From positions 1,198,001 through 1,262,000 of the forward strand of contig NZ_OX030782.1 in the NCBI RefSeq assembly GCF_943733665.1: a DNA stretch of 64,000 bases. Direction: 5' to 3'. The position numbers were made by a program, and so were the translations under genes. The notes beneath the pieces were generated by a model, which saw only the letters and a list, made by a program, of their open reading frames with translations, was not told the DNA's origin and did no database searches. The stretch comes from Aquimarina sp. Aq107. Its GTDB lineage: Bacteria; Bacteroidota; Bacteroidia; Flavobacteriales; Flavobacteriaceae. Shown piece after piece: positions 1 through 8,078 of this stretch; within the stretch, counting starts at the first letter, position 1; every line of letters begins with the position of its first letter.

Positions 1-2
1 AG

Positions 3-65
3 GCAGATAAGATTAGAGAGTATATCGAAATCGGTTTGTTAAGAAGGATAGAGAAAGCTGCATAA
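3..65 (+). CDS. C-terminal fragment of an unidentified protein
   Basis: An open frame enters from the left edge and ends at TAA 63-65, giving the last 20 residues (ADKIREYIEIGLLRRIEKAA), a basic amphipathic helix. The strong terminator at 112-176 follows 46 bp later on the same strand, which supports a real gene ending here. Too little is present to name a family. Confidence 0.5.
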   Translation, partial: ADKIREYIEIGLLRRIEKAA

Positions 66-111
66 GCTATAACGTAATAGTTCACAATTTTTTGTAAAAA
101 AGAACAAGTTT

Positions 112-176
112 TAAGCTCTGTTTAACTAATATTGGTATATTTAATCTAGTATTTAGTTAAACAGAGCTTATTTTTT
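112..176 (+). terminator. Intrinsic terminator, 18-bp perfect stem
   Basis: The arms 112-129 and 153-170 are exact reverse complements (18 bp) around a 23-nt loop. Six T follow at 171-176. It lies just after the gene ending at 65. Confidence 0.85.
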
Positions 177-320
177 AGTAGTTACGGATAAACAATATTG
201 TTTATTAAAATAAGTGTTTTTTGAGAAACGTAAGATCTTCAAAATATATGGGGTAATCTCCAATAATAATTTAGTGTTTGAAACCTTAAAGATCTAGTAG
301 CTTTAAGTGTTTCTTGTGTT

Positions 321-353
321 GCCGGTTATGAGAAGTCATAGCCGGCTTTTTTT
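321..353 (+). terminator. Rightward terminator hairpin overlapping the 3' end of ccsA
   Basis: GCCGGTTATG (321-330) pairs with CATAGCCGGC (337-346), with one G-U pair and a 6-nt loop, followed by seven T at 347-353. The T tract lies only on the right side, so it fits a rightward transcript. No rightward gene is seen between 180 and 320. The hairpin overlaps the stop codon of the leftward ccsA gene, so it may also mark that end. Confidence 0.7.
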
Positions 354-2140
354 GTTAAGGGTATTATTGAGATAATACAGGTTAATGGAGTTATTATGTA
401 TATCCAATAAGGTATGGGAAAAGGATCTCCTTTTGCGTAGGAATGCAGTCCTGATAAGTAATAGTTGACACCAAAAAAAGTCATGATAAGGCTTCCTAAT
501 GCAAAAAGACTACATACGTTATAGAAATATATATAGTTTTTTGGAATAATGATCCTGATATGAAGTACAAACGAATAGATGATAATGCTAATTAAAGCCC
601 AAGTCTCTTTGGGATCCCAGCCCCAATATCTTCCCCAAGATTCATTTGCCCAGATGCCTCCAAGAAAAGTACCTATGGTTAACATGTATAATCCAATAGT
701 ACTTGTAAGCTGATTAATGTTGGTTAGCTTTTTTATGGTATTAGTTGTCTCTTCTTGATTTGAAAACGAAAAGGTGTTTATGCTCATAAGTAATAAAGAG
801 ATTAATGCTAAAAGTGACCCCATAGCCAGAAAGCCATAACTACCTGTTATGATTGCTACATGAATTAATAGCCAATACGATTTTAATACCGGTACCAAAT
901 TAGTAATTTCGGGATTCATTAAGCTTCCGTGAGCAATACCAATTAAACAGATAGCTAATATTGATGCTGCAGCTGGTGCAAAAGAGCTTTTTTTGTAAAA
1001 TAGAAAACCAGAAAACATCCCTATCCAAGCAACAAATATGCTAGCTTCATATCCATTACTCCATGGAGCGTGTCCTGATATATACCATCGTAATATAATT
1101 CCAGACCCTTGTAGCAAGAAAATGATAAATAGTAAAAGAATTGTAAGAGATATAGTTTTCTTTAGAGTATTATTTTTTTGCTTAAAAACTTTTATAAAAC
1201 TCAGTAATATTAATAACACACCAAGACAGGTATATCCGATGAGGCACCATAAAAATATAGGATTGTTGTTAAACCATATTTCTAACTTTACTTTGGTTTC
1301 CTCTAGTATAATTGTCTCTCCGTTTTTTTTCTGAAAATTTTTGATTAGTTCAACAGTCTCGTTTGCTTTTGTCCAATTGCCTGTTTTGATTCCAATAGAA
1401 AGGTTTGCAAAATAAGTGGGTGTTATTTTTGAATAAAAAAGTAAGTCGCCCTCGTTAAAACTGGGTTCTTTCTCTATGGGTGTATACCATTTTAGTGATG
1501 GATCATCTTTTTTTGGAAAAATTTTAAGGAATTGACCATTAAGGATACCCCATAAAACGTTAATACGCTCATCAATTTTGATAATATCTTTATCAAAAAT
1601 AGATCGTTTTCCTGGGGCTTTAGCATATGCGCTGCTAACAAGCGATTCGAGTTTGTAATTTCCTTGAAAATCAAAAAATTGGGAAGCACTTGTGTAGCCA
1701 GAAGTGTTAATCTGGATGATTTCTTTTAACTCATGAATTGCTTTTTTCTCAATTTTAATGAACTCCAACAATTGCCATGAATCAGGCTTAAAATTCATTC
1801 CTATGAATATTTGTGTAGGAGTAAGTTGTTTTTTTGTTTTGTTTTTGTCAATATATGTGAAGCCGTTTTTACCATGAATTTTTCTAACTAATTCTAATGA
1901 CAATGTTCCTATTGGTTTAACTCTTCCCTGGAAATCTTGCACTTGGATAGTGGTGAACTTTTGAGCGTGGGTAATGTCTATATATTGTCTCTCAATTAAT
2001 TCGTGCTCTTGTAGGTGATGTAATTGTTGTGTATATGTATTGTTTACTAATAATAGTATGAGATTTATAGCGCAAAAAAGATTTTTTTTTATCAACGTAG
2101 TATTTTTAGTGTTATTCCAAAATGAGAATTTTTCCAGCAT
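326..2140 (-). CDS. ccsA: Cytochrome c biogenesis protein CcsA (system II heme handling)
   Basis: This membrane protein of about 604 residues handles heme and, with the ResB-like protein encoded upstream, attaches it to apocytochromes c on the periplasmic side. The N-terminal half is an extracytoplasmic domain. The C-terminal half has about eight hydrophobic segments and the tryptophan-rich CcsA/CcmC signature WGRYWGWDPKETWAL. Histidines that are candidate heme ligands lie before it (SGHAPWSNG and LIHVAI) and after it (LSGLHSY). A longer reading to 2203 would overlap resB by 112 bp. The ATG at 2140, which leads into a lysine-rich stretch and a hydrophobic helix, is preferred and leaves a 49-bp overlap. 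It is the last gene of the leftward heme operon, which encodes the c-type cytochromes it would mature. In many Bacteroidota the ResB and CcsA parts are one polypeptide; here they are separate. Confidence 0.9.
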   Translation of the reverse strand: MLEKFSFWNNTKNTTLIKKNLFCAINLILLLVNNTYTQQLHHLQEHELIERQYIDITHAQKFTTIQVQDFQGRVKPIGTLSLELVRKIHGKNGFTYIDKNKTKKQLTPTQIFIGMNFKPDSWQLLEFIKIEKKAIHELKEIIQINTSGYTSASQFFDFQGNYKLESLVSSAYAKAPGKRSIFDKDIIKIDERINVLWGILNGQFLKIFPKKDDPSLKWYTPIEKEPSFNEGDLLFYSKITPTYFANLSIGIKTGNWTKANETVELIKNFQKKNGETIILEETKVKLEIWFNNNPIFLWCLIGYTCLGVLLILLSFIKVFKQKNNTLKKTISLTILLLFIIFLLQGSGIILRWYISGHAPWSNGYEASIFVAWIGMFSGFLFYKKSSFAPAAASILAICLIGIAHGSLMNPEITNLVPVLKSYWLLIHVAIITGSYGFLAMGSLLALISLLLMSINTFSFSNQEETTNTIKKLTNINQLTSTIGLYMLTIGTFLGGIWANESWGRYWGWDPKETWALISIIIYSFVLHIRIIIPKNYIYFYNVCSLFALGSLIMTFFGVNYYLSGLHSYAKGDPFPIPYWIYIITPLTCIISIIPLTKKAGYDFS

Positions 2141-3477
2141 AAGCTCAATAGCATTCCTAGCGCTAGTAGTCCATACCCTAAATAGGTTACTAATGTCCCC
2201 CAATAATCCCTATTAACAGAAAGTATTGTTCCGCTTTCATCAGGTAAATAAGCAGATTGAAAAAAACGATATCCTTTATAGTTCAGAACGTTATTCATGA
2301 ATATTGTATAATTAAACATTTTATGTTTTTCTTGGATTTCTAAGTGACTGTAAAATGCAGAAGGACTATTAGATCCAGGATAACGTTCTAAAATAAAGTC
2401 CTTTAAAAAAATAGAGAATGGTAGTTGTATAGGTTTAGAGCCGAATCGTAAGCTTATATGAATGTCGTTGATGAATAACGTATTAAAAGGGTTCATGTAT
2501 CCTGGTCCTCCAAATAAGGTAATTTCCTTTTTTTCTGATCCCGATTCTAGTGATAATATGATTGCGCTTTCGGGATTTTTAATTTCAGGGTTTTTGTCTT
2601 TAGAGGTTATTTTAAGGTATTTGTTTTCTGATATTTCATTAAACACAACAGGTGTGTTGTTTATTTGACTTAGTGCTTTGAATTGTAAAGGAACTAAACT
2701 GTCTTTTGGATATGAGCTTGCCTTGTTTAATATCATAGAAAAATAATCGGTTTCTTTTGGGAATGAGGCAAGCCAAGTGTTGTTTTTTTTGGTTATGAAA
2801 ATATCATTGGTTAGCTTATCGTTGCTTTCAAAAGAAATAGAGATTCCGTATATGGTTTTTCTGTCCCCTTTTTTTATATAAAAATCTTTCCGTTCATCAT
2901 TTTCTGCAATAACAATATGTAAGTAAGTCTTTCCTTTGCTAGTGTCTTTTAATATTTGATGAGCTCTGGGGATATAGTTTTTTAATTGTATTTTTATTTG
3001 TTTGTCATTAAAATTGTAATGTTCGCTAATGCGGTTATATCCAATTTCGCTCATGTGAATAGGAGTGCTAGAAAAGTTTTGGGTAATAGAGCCGTTACTT
3101 GCCTGAAGCTGTAAATAGCTATCAATAGAGATCATTCTGTCACTTGCAGAATCCTCTTTTATGGTCATTAATGCTTCGTAGCCTCTATATCTTGTTATTC
3201 CTGAGCCTAGAATTATAATTACAAATGCTATGTGGAATAAGAAAATTGGTGCTTTTTCCCAACTAAAGAGGTTGTATTTTGGGATGTTTCCTATAAAGTT
3301 AAAGGCAATTAATAATACTAGAATTTCAAACCATTTAGCATTGTATATTAAGGCTTTAGAGGTTTCAGTTCCATAGTCATTTTCTATAAAAGTTGCAACA
3401 GCCATTGATATAGCAAAAATTATCAGTAATAATGCGCTAACTCGGTTGGAGAAAAGTAATTTTAGTAGATGTTTCAA
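2092..3477 (-). CDS. resB: ResB-like cytochrome c biogenesis protein
   Basis: This 461-residue protein is the partner of CcsA in system II cytochrome c maturation. By family knowledge it helps present heme and hold the apocytochrome. Three hydrophobic segments lie in the first 100 residues (around 13-32, 50-64 and 77-95), including the FHIAFVIIILGSGITRYRGYEA stretch typical of the Bacteroidota family. A large periplasmic beta-rich domain follows (residues 100-420), and a last membrane helix closes the protein (TLVTYLGYGLLALGMLLSLCW). The 3' end overlaps the start of ccsA, which points to translational coupling. It lies 66 bp downstream of the monoheme lipoprotein gene in the same operon. Confidence 0.9.
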   Translation of the reverse strand: MKHLLKLLFSNRVSALLLIIFAISMAVATFIENDYGTETSKALIYNAKWFEILVLLIAFNFIGNIPKYNLFSWEKAPIFLFHIAFVIIILGSGITRYRGYEALMTIKEDSASDRMISIDSYLQLQASNGSITQNFSSTPIHMSEIGYNRISEHYNFNDKQIKIQLKNYIPRAHQILKDTSKGKTYLHIVIAENDERKDFYIKKGDRKTIYGISISFESNDKLTNDIFITKKNNTWLASFPKETDYFSMILNKASSYPKDSLVPLQFKALSQINNTPVVFNEISENKYLKITSKDKNPEIKNPESAIILSLESGSEKKEITLFGGPGYMNPFNTLFINDIHISLRFGSKPIQLPFSIFLKDFILERYPGSNSPSAFYSHLEIQEKHKMFNYTIFMNNVLNYKGYRFFQSAYLPDESGTILSVNRDYWGTLVTYLGYGLLALGMLLSLCWKNSHFGITLKILR

Positions 3478-3543
3478 AGTTGTTTTTTCTTTTCTGATAT
3501 CCTTTTTTCGGGAGATGGTTATAATTTGAATTCAAAAAAAATC

Positions 3544-3912
3544 TTATTCTTTCATTCCGAGATCAACCCAAGTTTTGATTAACTCTATGGTGCAACTATC
3601 AATTTTAGTTTCTTTACGATAGGGCATAGCGATATATCCTTGTGCATGAGTTATAGAGCCTACTAGTTGTCCACTTTCCCCCATTTTTTTTAAGCTCGAG
3701 TAATCAAAAATTTTACTTCTTGATGCTTTTTCTTTGTAAACATCCTCAGCATGACATTTAAAGCAATGAATTTCAATTATTGAAGCTACCTGATTTTTGT
3801 ATGTTATGTCTTTAGGGATATCGCATATTGGTTTGTCTTTTTTGTTGCAAGAAGCCAACATTATGATTGATGTTAAGATAGCTACAAGTCTTATATGTTT
3901 TGTTGAGTTCAT
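3544..3912 (-). CDS. Monoheme c-type cytochrome lipoprotein
   Basis: This 122-residue protein has a lipoprotein signal peptide with lipobox LASC (Cys22) and one heme-binding motif, CFKCH (residues 50-54). M96 in the GYIAMPYR stretch is a likely axial methionine. It resembles the small cytochrome-c-like domains that Bacteroidota place on outer or inner membrane lipoproteins. Its position between the five-heme cytochrome gene and resB suggests a terminal carrier in the same electron chain. The redox partner cannot be read from the sequence. Confidence 0.85.
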   Translation of the reverse strand: MNSTKHIRLVAILTSIIMLASCNKKDKPICDIPKDITYKNQVASIIEIHCFKCHAEDVYKEKASRSKIFDYSSLKKMGESGQLVGSITHAQGYIAMPYRKETKIDSCTIELIKTWVDLGMKE

Positions 3913-3948
3913 TTTTTTTGAAATTTTTGTTTCTAATATAAATTCATG

Positions 3949-4668
3949 CTATTTTTTTGCGTATTTATTTTTTATTTTAATCCATTCTTCTTCTGTTAGC
4001 GGTTTGTATTTCTTTTTGTTAGAAAAAGGATCTTTACCACCTTTTAGGTATTCTTGAATTTGTTTTAGCGGAATAGTGTCTTTTATTTTCTCTGCTACTT
4101 TATAAATATGATTTCCATGAAAATCGTGACATTGTAGGCAGGTATTCCATTGCTTATTTTTGATAAGTTGTTCATGCGGGACATCAATGGGATCGTTCTT
4201 TACTTCTAGGTCGTAATGGCAATTGATGCAAAATGCAGCGTCTTTAAGAACAACTCTGGTATCATTATGTTCCTTATGACATGTTTCGCATTCCGCCGCA
4301 TTAATATTAGCAATTGCTTCTTTGAATCTTGGTTCTAAGAAACGATGTGTTGGATGTCTGTCGTTTGGCCTGTCGTGGCATTCAATACATTTTTTATTGT
4401 CTACGTTTTCAGTTCCAAAATCTGCTTTGGTTTTACGCATTCCAAAAGTGTATGAAATGTTAGATTGTACCTGTTGGATTAAATTACCTTTGGCATCAGT
4501 ATGACAAGCATTACATGATAAACCTTCATGCCCGGTGTTTAATGGGCCAAGACTTAAAAAACTTTCTGTTTGTTTTAGTGGTAGAATTATATATATAATT
4601 AATCCGATCCCGATCCCAATAAATGAACCGATTCGTTGCCTTTTTCGTAAGGGATTTTTATTAAACAT
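3949..4668 (-). CDS. Membrane-anchored five-heme c-type cytochrome
   Basis: The 239-residue protein has an N-terminal membrane anchor (about residues 14-31, positive residues before it) and five CXXCH motifs: CNACH (52-56), CIECH (94-98), CETCH (127-131), CINCH (147-151) and CLQCH (177-181). Extra histidines (for example in RHPTH and HDFHGNH) could give bis-histidine ligation as in cytochrome c3/NapC-type chains. The lysine-rich tail carries no motif. The gene lies 7 bp after the flavoprotein gene. The likely role is periplasmic electron transfer out of the membrane heme protein encoded two genes upstream. The final acceptor is unknown. Confidence 0.88.
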   Translation of the reverse strand: MFNKNPLRKRQRIGSFIGIGIGLIIYIILPLKQTESFLSLGPLNTGHEGLSCNACHTDAKGNLIQQVQSNISYTFGMRKTKADFGTENVDNKKCIECHDRPNDRHPTHRFLEPRFKEAIANINAAECETCHKEHNDTRVVLKDAAFCINCHYDLEVKNDPIDVPHEQLIKNKQWNTCLQCHDFHGNHIYKVAEKIKDTIPLKQIQEYLKGGKDPFSNKKKYKPLTEEEWIKIKNKYAKK

Positions 4669-4675
4669 CTATTTT

Positions 4676-5716
4676 TTAATCGTTTAGGAAACTAATACTT
4701 ACATTACTTGAAGCAGGGAAGCTGATGCAGGTTAAAATGTCTCCATTAGCCACTTCTTCTTCTGACAACAAATGACCATCTATCATTTTTACTTTTCCTT
4801 TGACGCATTTTGCCTTGCAACTACTACACATGCCGGATCTGCAAGAGTAGGGTAGCATGATGTTTTCGGACATTGCTGCTTGAAGAATTGTTTTATCTCC
4901 TGTAACACTTATTTCGTGCTTCTTTTTTTCTTGATAGATGACCACATTGCTTACAAGATCTTTAGAGTCACTAGATGTTATAAAATTGGCACTAAAAGCT
5001 TCTAGTTTTATTTGGTTCCTTGAAATACCGTTATTTCCTAATATTTCTTTTGCTTTATCCATAAAGCCTTGTGGGCCGCACATCATATATTTTCCGTCAA
5101 CATAGTTTAACATATGGGTTTCCATAATTTCTGTAATGAGTTCCTCGTTTAGTAAGTCTTGATGGTAGTTTGGTTTTTTAGAAACATTCTTTTCTAATAT
5201 ATGTTGGGTGCTTAGACGGGTCGGATGATTTTCTTCAAGATCTTCAAGAGCTTTTTTGAAGATGATAGATTCTTCGTTCTTGTTAGCATAAATTAGAATA
5301 ATTTTAGATAAAGGTTCTTTTTCTAAAACGGTTTTTATGATAGAAAATATAGGTGTAATTCCACTTCCTCCGGCAAAAAAAACATAATTGTGTTTAGCAT
5401 TTTTGTCTGGTACAATAAAAAAACTACCTGCAGGTTTTTCAATTTCAATTTTTTGACCTGCCTCTAAATTCTTACATATGTAGTTAGAAACTAGACCTTT
5501 TTCTACTTTCTTTACAGTTATTCTAAGAAATTTATCTGTAAAAGGACTACTGCTAAAAGAATACGCTCTTTTTTCAATTTTATTTTTGATAGGGATTTTA
5601 ACGGTAAGAAATTGACCTGGTTTGTATTTAATTTTATTAAAGATCCCCCCTTTGTTTAGAATAACACTTACAGCATCTTCGGTTTCACGAATTATCTCTT
5701 TTACAGTTAGTAACAT
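4676..5716 (-). CDS. FNR-type flavoprotein reductase with C-terminal 2Fe-2S ferredoxin domain
   Basis: The 346-residue protein has the order FAD domain, NAD(P) domain, plant-type ferredoxin domain, as in PaaE/HCP-reductase-like enzymes. Visible motifs are RAYS (residues 50-53) for FAD binding, GGSGITP for pyridine nucleotide, MCGPQGF at the end of the NAD domain, and C292, C297, C300 and C330 as the 2Fe-2S ligands. There is no signal peptide, so it acts in the cytoplasm. It is 13 bp downstream of the two-heme membrane protein gene, so it probably feeds NAD(P)H electrons into that protein, like a split NOX/ferric-reductase module. It could alternatively reduce the globin encoded by the first gene. 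Confidence 0.9.
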   Translation of the reverse strand: MLLTVKEIIRETEDAVSVILNKGGIFNKIKYKPGQFLTVKIPIKNKIEKRAYSFSSSPFTDKFLRITVKKVEKGLVSNYICKNLEAGQKIEIEKPAGSFFIVPDKNAKHNYVFFAGGSGITPIFSIIKTVLEKEPLSKIILIYANKNEESIIFKKALEDLEENHPTRLSTQHILEKNVSKKPNYHQDLLNEELITEIMETHMLNYVDGKYMMCGPQGFMDKAKEILGNNGISRNQIKLEAFSANFITSSDSKDLVSNVVIYQEKKKHEISVTGDKTILQAAMSENIMLPYSCRSGMCSSCKAKCVKGKVKMIDGHLLSEEEVANGDILTCISFPASSNVSISFLND

Positions 5717-5729
5717 AATACTTTATTTT

Positions 5730-6218
5730 TTATTCGTAATAAAACACAACACCAATATGAAAGACTACTAGAAAACTGATTACTACTGATAGAAGGACAT
5801 GTACGATCATCCAAGATTGAAAAATCCATTCTTTTTTACTTTTGATAATATCTAGATTAACAGTTCCTAAAACCATATTTATAAAAAAGATGTAGGATAA
5901 TAACGCGAGATAACCGTACCCAAATTCTAATGCATGTATATAAAAGAATATAGGAGAAAGAACTCCAATCCATTTATGTAAAATAGTGAATCTGACCGTG
6001 TGTTTTCTGAGTTTTTTTGATATCCTGGTCACAGAAAGTATCCATTGAAATAATATAAATATTCCAATAAATACTCCTGACCATCGTTTGTATTCTTCAT
6101 TAAGTTGTAATTCATATAGCCATTGCCATTTTAGGTCTAGGAAAAACTGTAAAAGATATAATACAAGTAAACTAAAGCCAATAAATAAAAAGCTATATGA
6201 TTTTTTTAGACTATCCAA
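5730..6218 (-). CDS. Ferric-reductase-like membrane protein with two HX13H heme pairs
   Basis: This 162-residue integral membrane protein has about five hydrophobic helices. Its histidines are spaced as two equal pairs, H81-H95 and H140-H154, each with 13 residues between. That is the di-heme signature of the ferric reductase/NADPH oxidase/MsrQ membrane domain, so it most likely carries two stacked b hemes across the inner membrane. It lacks a fused flavin domain, but the adjacent gene (13 bp downstream) encodes one. The product would move electrons from cytoplasmic NAD(P)H to periplasmic hemes. The family assignment rests on histidine spacing and topology, not on strong sequence recognition. 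Confidence 0.7.
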   Translation of the reverse strand: MDSLKKSYSFLFIGFSLLVLYLLQFFLDLKWQWLYELQLNEEYKRWSGVFIGIFILFQWILSVTRISKKLRKHTVRFTILHKWIGVLSPIFFYIHALEFGYGYLALLSYIFFINMVLGTVNLDIIKSKKEWIFQSWMIVHVLLSVVISFLVVFHIGVVFYYE

Positions 6219-6229
6219 GTTGTGTTCTT

Positions 6230-7093
6230 TTAATTTGAAGCTAAGTCTTTTGTTGTTTTTTGGTCCTTTCTTTCGACAAGTAATAATGTTTCCATACTGT
6301 GATAAGAAGCTAATTTTCTTACACTATCAATAAAAACTTCTGCTGTAGGTAGATAAAAACCTTTAGAAGGCCAGTTTTTGCCAATCTGTGGTTTTGTGCT
6401 ATCAATTTTAAAAGCGGCAATTTCTTTAAGATATGCATTGTAAATAGCTTTTGTTCCATTTCTATATGCATTTATAACTCCAATCGCTTCTTTGTATGAT
6501 AAGGAATCAGAAGGGTATTGCCATGTAGTAGCTCCCATAACATCACCAAGTTTCCAATCTGTTTTAGTGGTGCTTTTGTGGTCGTTATGGCAGTTTACAC
6601 AAGGTGCTGCTACGGCAAGATCGGCAAACATAGAAGTATATAATTTCTGATCTTCTTCATAGAAATGTTGAGGTTTTTGATCCGCTTTTATTTTGGCAAA
6701 TAATTCAGCTTGTTTTCCTTGAAACTTGTTTGAGGCGTTAATAGGAAAGTCTGAACCAAGATATAACCCTAGAGGAACGTCGCTTTTTCGAATATCAGAA
6801 GAAATACCTCTTAGGAATAAAGCAGGAAGTGGACCAGCTTCTATTTCATCATCTTGCCAGTCTTCATCAAATTTAAGTCCTTGTTTTTTGCCTGCGCCCA
6901 CAATTCCTTTGGTATATAACGTACGAGTGATATCATTTTCCTCTGCAACCAAGGTGAGTATGTCAGCAACCGCAAACACTTTATCAGAAGGTCCATTTGA
7001 AGAAGTTTCTTCGGGAACACCTCCACAAGATTGAATAATAATTGAGATACAAGATGTGAGTAAAAATATCCATTTTGTTTTTAGATGATTCAT
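6230..7093 (-). CDS. DUF3365-type (Tll0287-like) c-heme lipoprotein
   Basis: The 287-residue protein has a lipoprotein signal (IQSC, Cys23) and one heme c motif, CVNCH (residues 165-169), in the context AAPCVNCHNDHKSTTKTDWKLGD followed by a Gly/Trp-rich stretch. That is characteristic of the DUF3365/Tll0287-like family, a PAS-like fold thought to bind heme for redox or gas sensing. It is the second gene of the operon, 35 bp after the globin gene. The position suggests a periplasmic heme sensor or electron carrier for this system. There is no fused kinase or cyclase domain, unlike many DUF3365 sensors. Confidence 0.82.
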   Translation of the reverse strand: MNHLKTKWIFLLTSCISIIIQSCGGVPEETSSNGPSDKVFAVADILTLVAEENDITRTLYTKGIVGAGKKQGLKFDEDWQDDEIEAGPLPALFLRGISSDIRKSDVPLGLYLGSDFPINASNKFQGKQAELFAKIKADQKPQHFYEEDQKLYTSMFADLAVAAPCVNCHNDHKSTTKTDWKLGDVMGATTWQYPSDSLSYKEAIGVINAYRNGTKAIYNAYLKEIAAFKIDSTKPQIGKNWPSKGFYLPTAEVFIDSVRKLASYHSMETLLLVERKDQKTTKDLASN

Positions 7094-7128
7094 TTTGTTG
7101 TGTTTTGAGTTAATAATTTTAGTGTGTT

Positions 7129-7557
7129 CTATGCAACTTCTCCGTATGCTGCAGTCTTCATTACAGATGCCATAACTCCATACGTGTCAGTCCAGGCTGC
7201 TTTTACTTCTGGAGTAAAATCTTCTCCTAACCCAGTTGCTAGGGTACTTAATAATGCAGCTCCTACAGTATCATAATGTGAGGATTCTACTTTGTAATCT
7301 ACATGTCTCTTTCCTAAGTCTTGTAAAATTGGTATTAAGCGGTCTAAGTTGCTAAGGCCTGCTACAGCAGAAGATAGCATGGTCATTAGTTTGTTTCCTT
7401 GTCCTTTCATTGCTTCTGCGTTATCTGAAGGAAATATTTTTTTTAGTTCGGGATCTAATTCAAAAAGTTTGTTATAAAAAATTTCTGCAGCAGTTTCTGC
7501 TATTGGAGCAACTTTACTAAATGATGTTTGTACTAAATCAATTGTGCTTTTTTCCAT
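7129..7557 (-). CDS. Single-domain bacterial globin (Vitreoscilla hemoglobin type)
   Basis: The 142-residue cytoplasmic protein fits the full length of a single-domain globin. His85 (KRHVDYKV) is at the proximal F8 position and Gln53 is at the distal E7 position, the same numbering as in Vitreoscilla hemoglobin. Such globins bind O2 and NO and are often reduced by FNR-type partners. One is encoded three genes downstream. This is the first gene of the leftward operon. A Bacteroidota-type promoter (7619-7650) and a perfect palindrome (7592-7613) precede it. Location beside nitrate reductase suggests a role under nitrosative or low-oxygen conditions, which is inference. Confidence 0.9.
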   Translation of the reverse strand: MEKSTIDLVQTSFSKVAPIAETAAEIFYNKLFELDPELKKIFPSDNAEAMKGQGNKLMTMLSSAVAGLSNLDRLIPILQDLGKRHVDYKVESSHYDTVGAALLSTLATGLGEDFTPEVKAAWTDTYGVMASVMKTAAYGEVA

Positions 7558-7591
7558 AATTGCGTTTTTAAAGTGAAATTTTAGACGATGG

Positions 7592-7613
7592 AAATAAGTA
7601 TTAATACTTATTT
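7592..7613. promoter_or_regulatory. Operator-like palindrome upstream of the globin operon
   Basis: A perfect 22-bp palindrome whose core is TAAGTA-TTAA-TACTTA (7595-7610). Its centre is 45 bp before the globin ATG. The same core occurs at 8079-8094. Six-base arms with a 4-bp spacer are the usual format of CRP/FNR-family sites, but the arm sequence differs from the enterobacterial FNR box, so the regulator is unnamed. The site sits just downstream of the predicted -7 box, at the likely transcription start. Confidence 0.65.
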
Positions 7614-7618
7614 TTATT

Positions 7619-7650
7619 CAAATATATTTTATTGATTAATGAAACGCAAA
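7619..7650 (-). promoter_or_regulatory. Bacteroidota-type promoter of the globin/heme operon
   Basis: On the minus strand a TTTG (7647-7650) is followed after 20 bp by TATATTTG (7619-7626). This matches the Bacteroidota primary sigma consensus (-33 TTTG, -7 TAnnTTTG). Transcription would start near 7612, inside the palindrome. Confidence 0.6.
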
Positions 7651-7668
7651 TGAATTATTTTTAATAAA

Positions 7669-7707
7669 TACATGTTTTTAACATTTAAAACTTAATAAAA
7701 ACATGTA
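7669..7707. repeat. 12-bp perfect inverted repeat in the control region
   Basis: TACATGTTTTTA (7669-7680) and its exact reverse complement TAAAAACATGTA (7696-7707) are separated by 15 bp. Each arm contains the palindrome ACATGT. It could be a pair of regulator half-sites or an RNA hairpin. Nothing identifies a binding protein. Confidence 0.5.
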
Positions 7708-8078
7708 AAAATAAATATAATGTTATTTTTTAACTTTTTTATTGAATAATAGTTAAAACAACGTTTCTTGAATTAAACACTATTTAAAAATAAGTATTTA
7801 TACGTGTTTTTTTAGTTTTATGATAATCTTAAAATTGACTTGTTTTTTTGCAGAAATGATAACCAGATATTTTTTTTGAAGAATGGTAGTGTTGATTAAT
7901 TTAAATTAAAATAGTTTTCTTTTTTCCTTGTAATGCTTTTCTAACAGTGTTTTGTTTTGAATATTGATGAATCAAAAAGGGGCTTTTTTTTTAAAATCTT
8001 TTTTTAGTAAGGATCTTTTGTGGATTTCATAATTAACAGGAGGGTTGGATCAGTTACAAGTCTTTTTTAATCTAAATT

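Noticed and set aside
2140..2203. Longer N-terminus for CcsA
   Set aside because: It would overlap resB by 112 bp. The ATG at 2140 gives a normal membrane-protein start.
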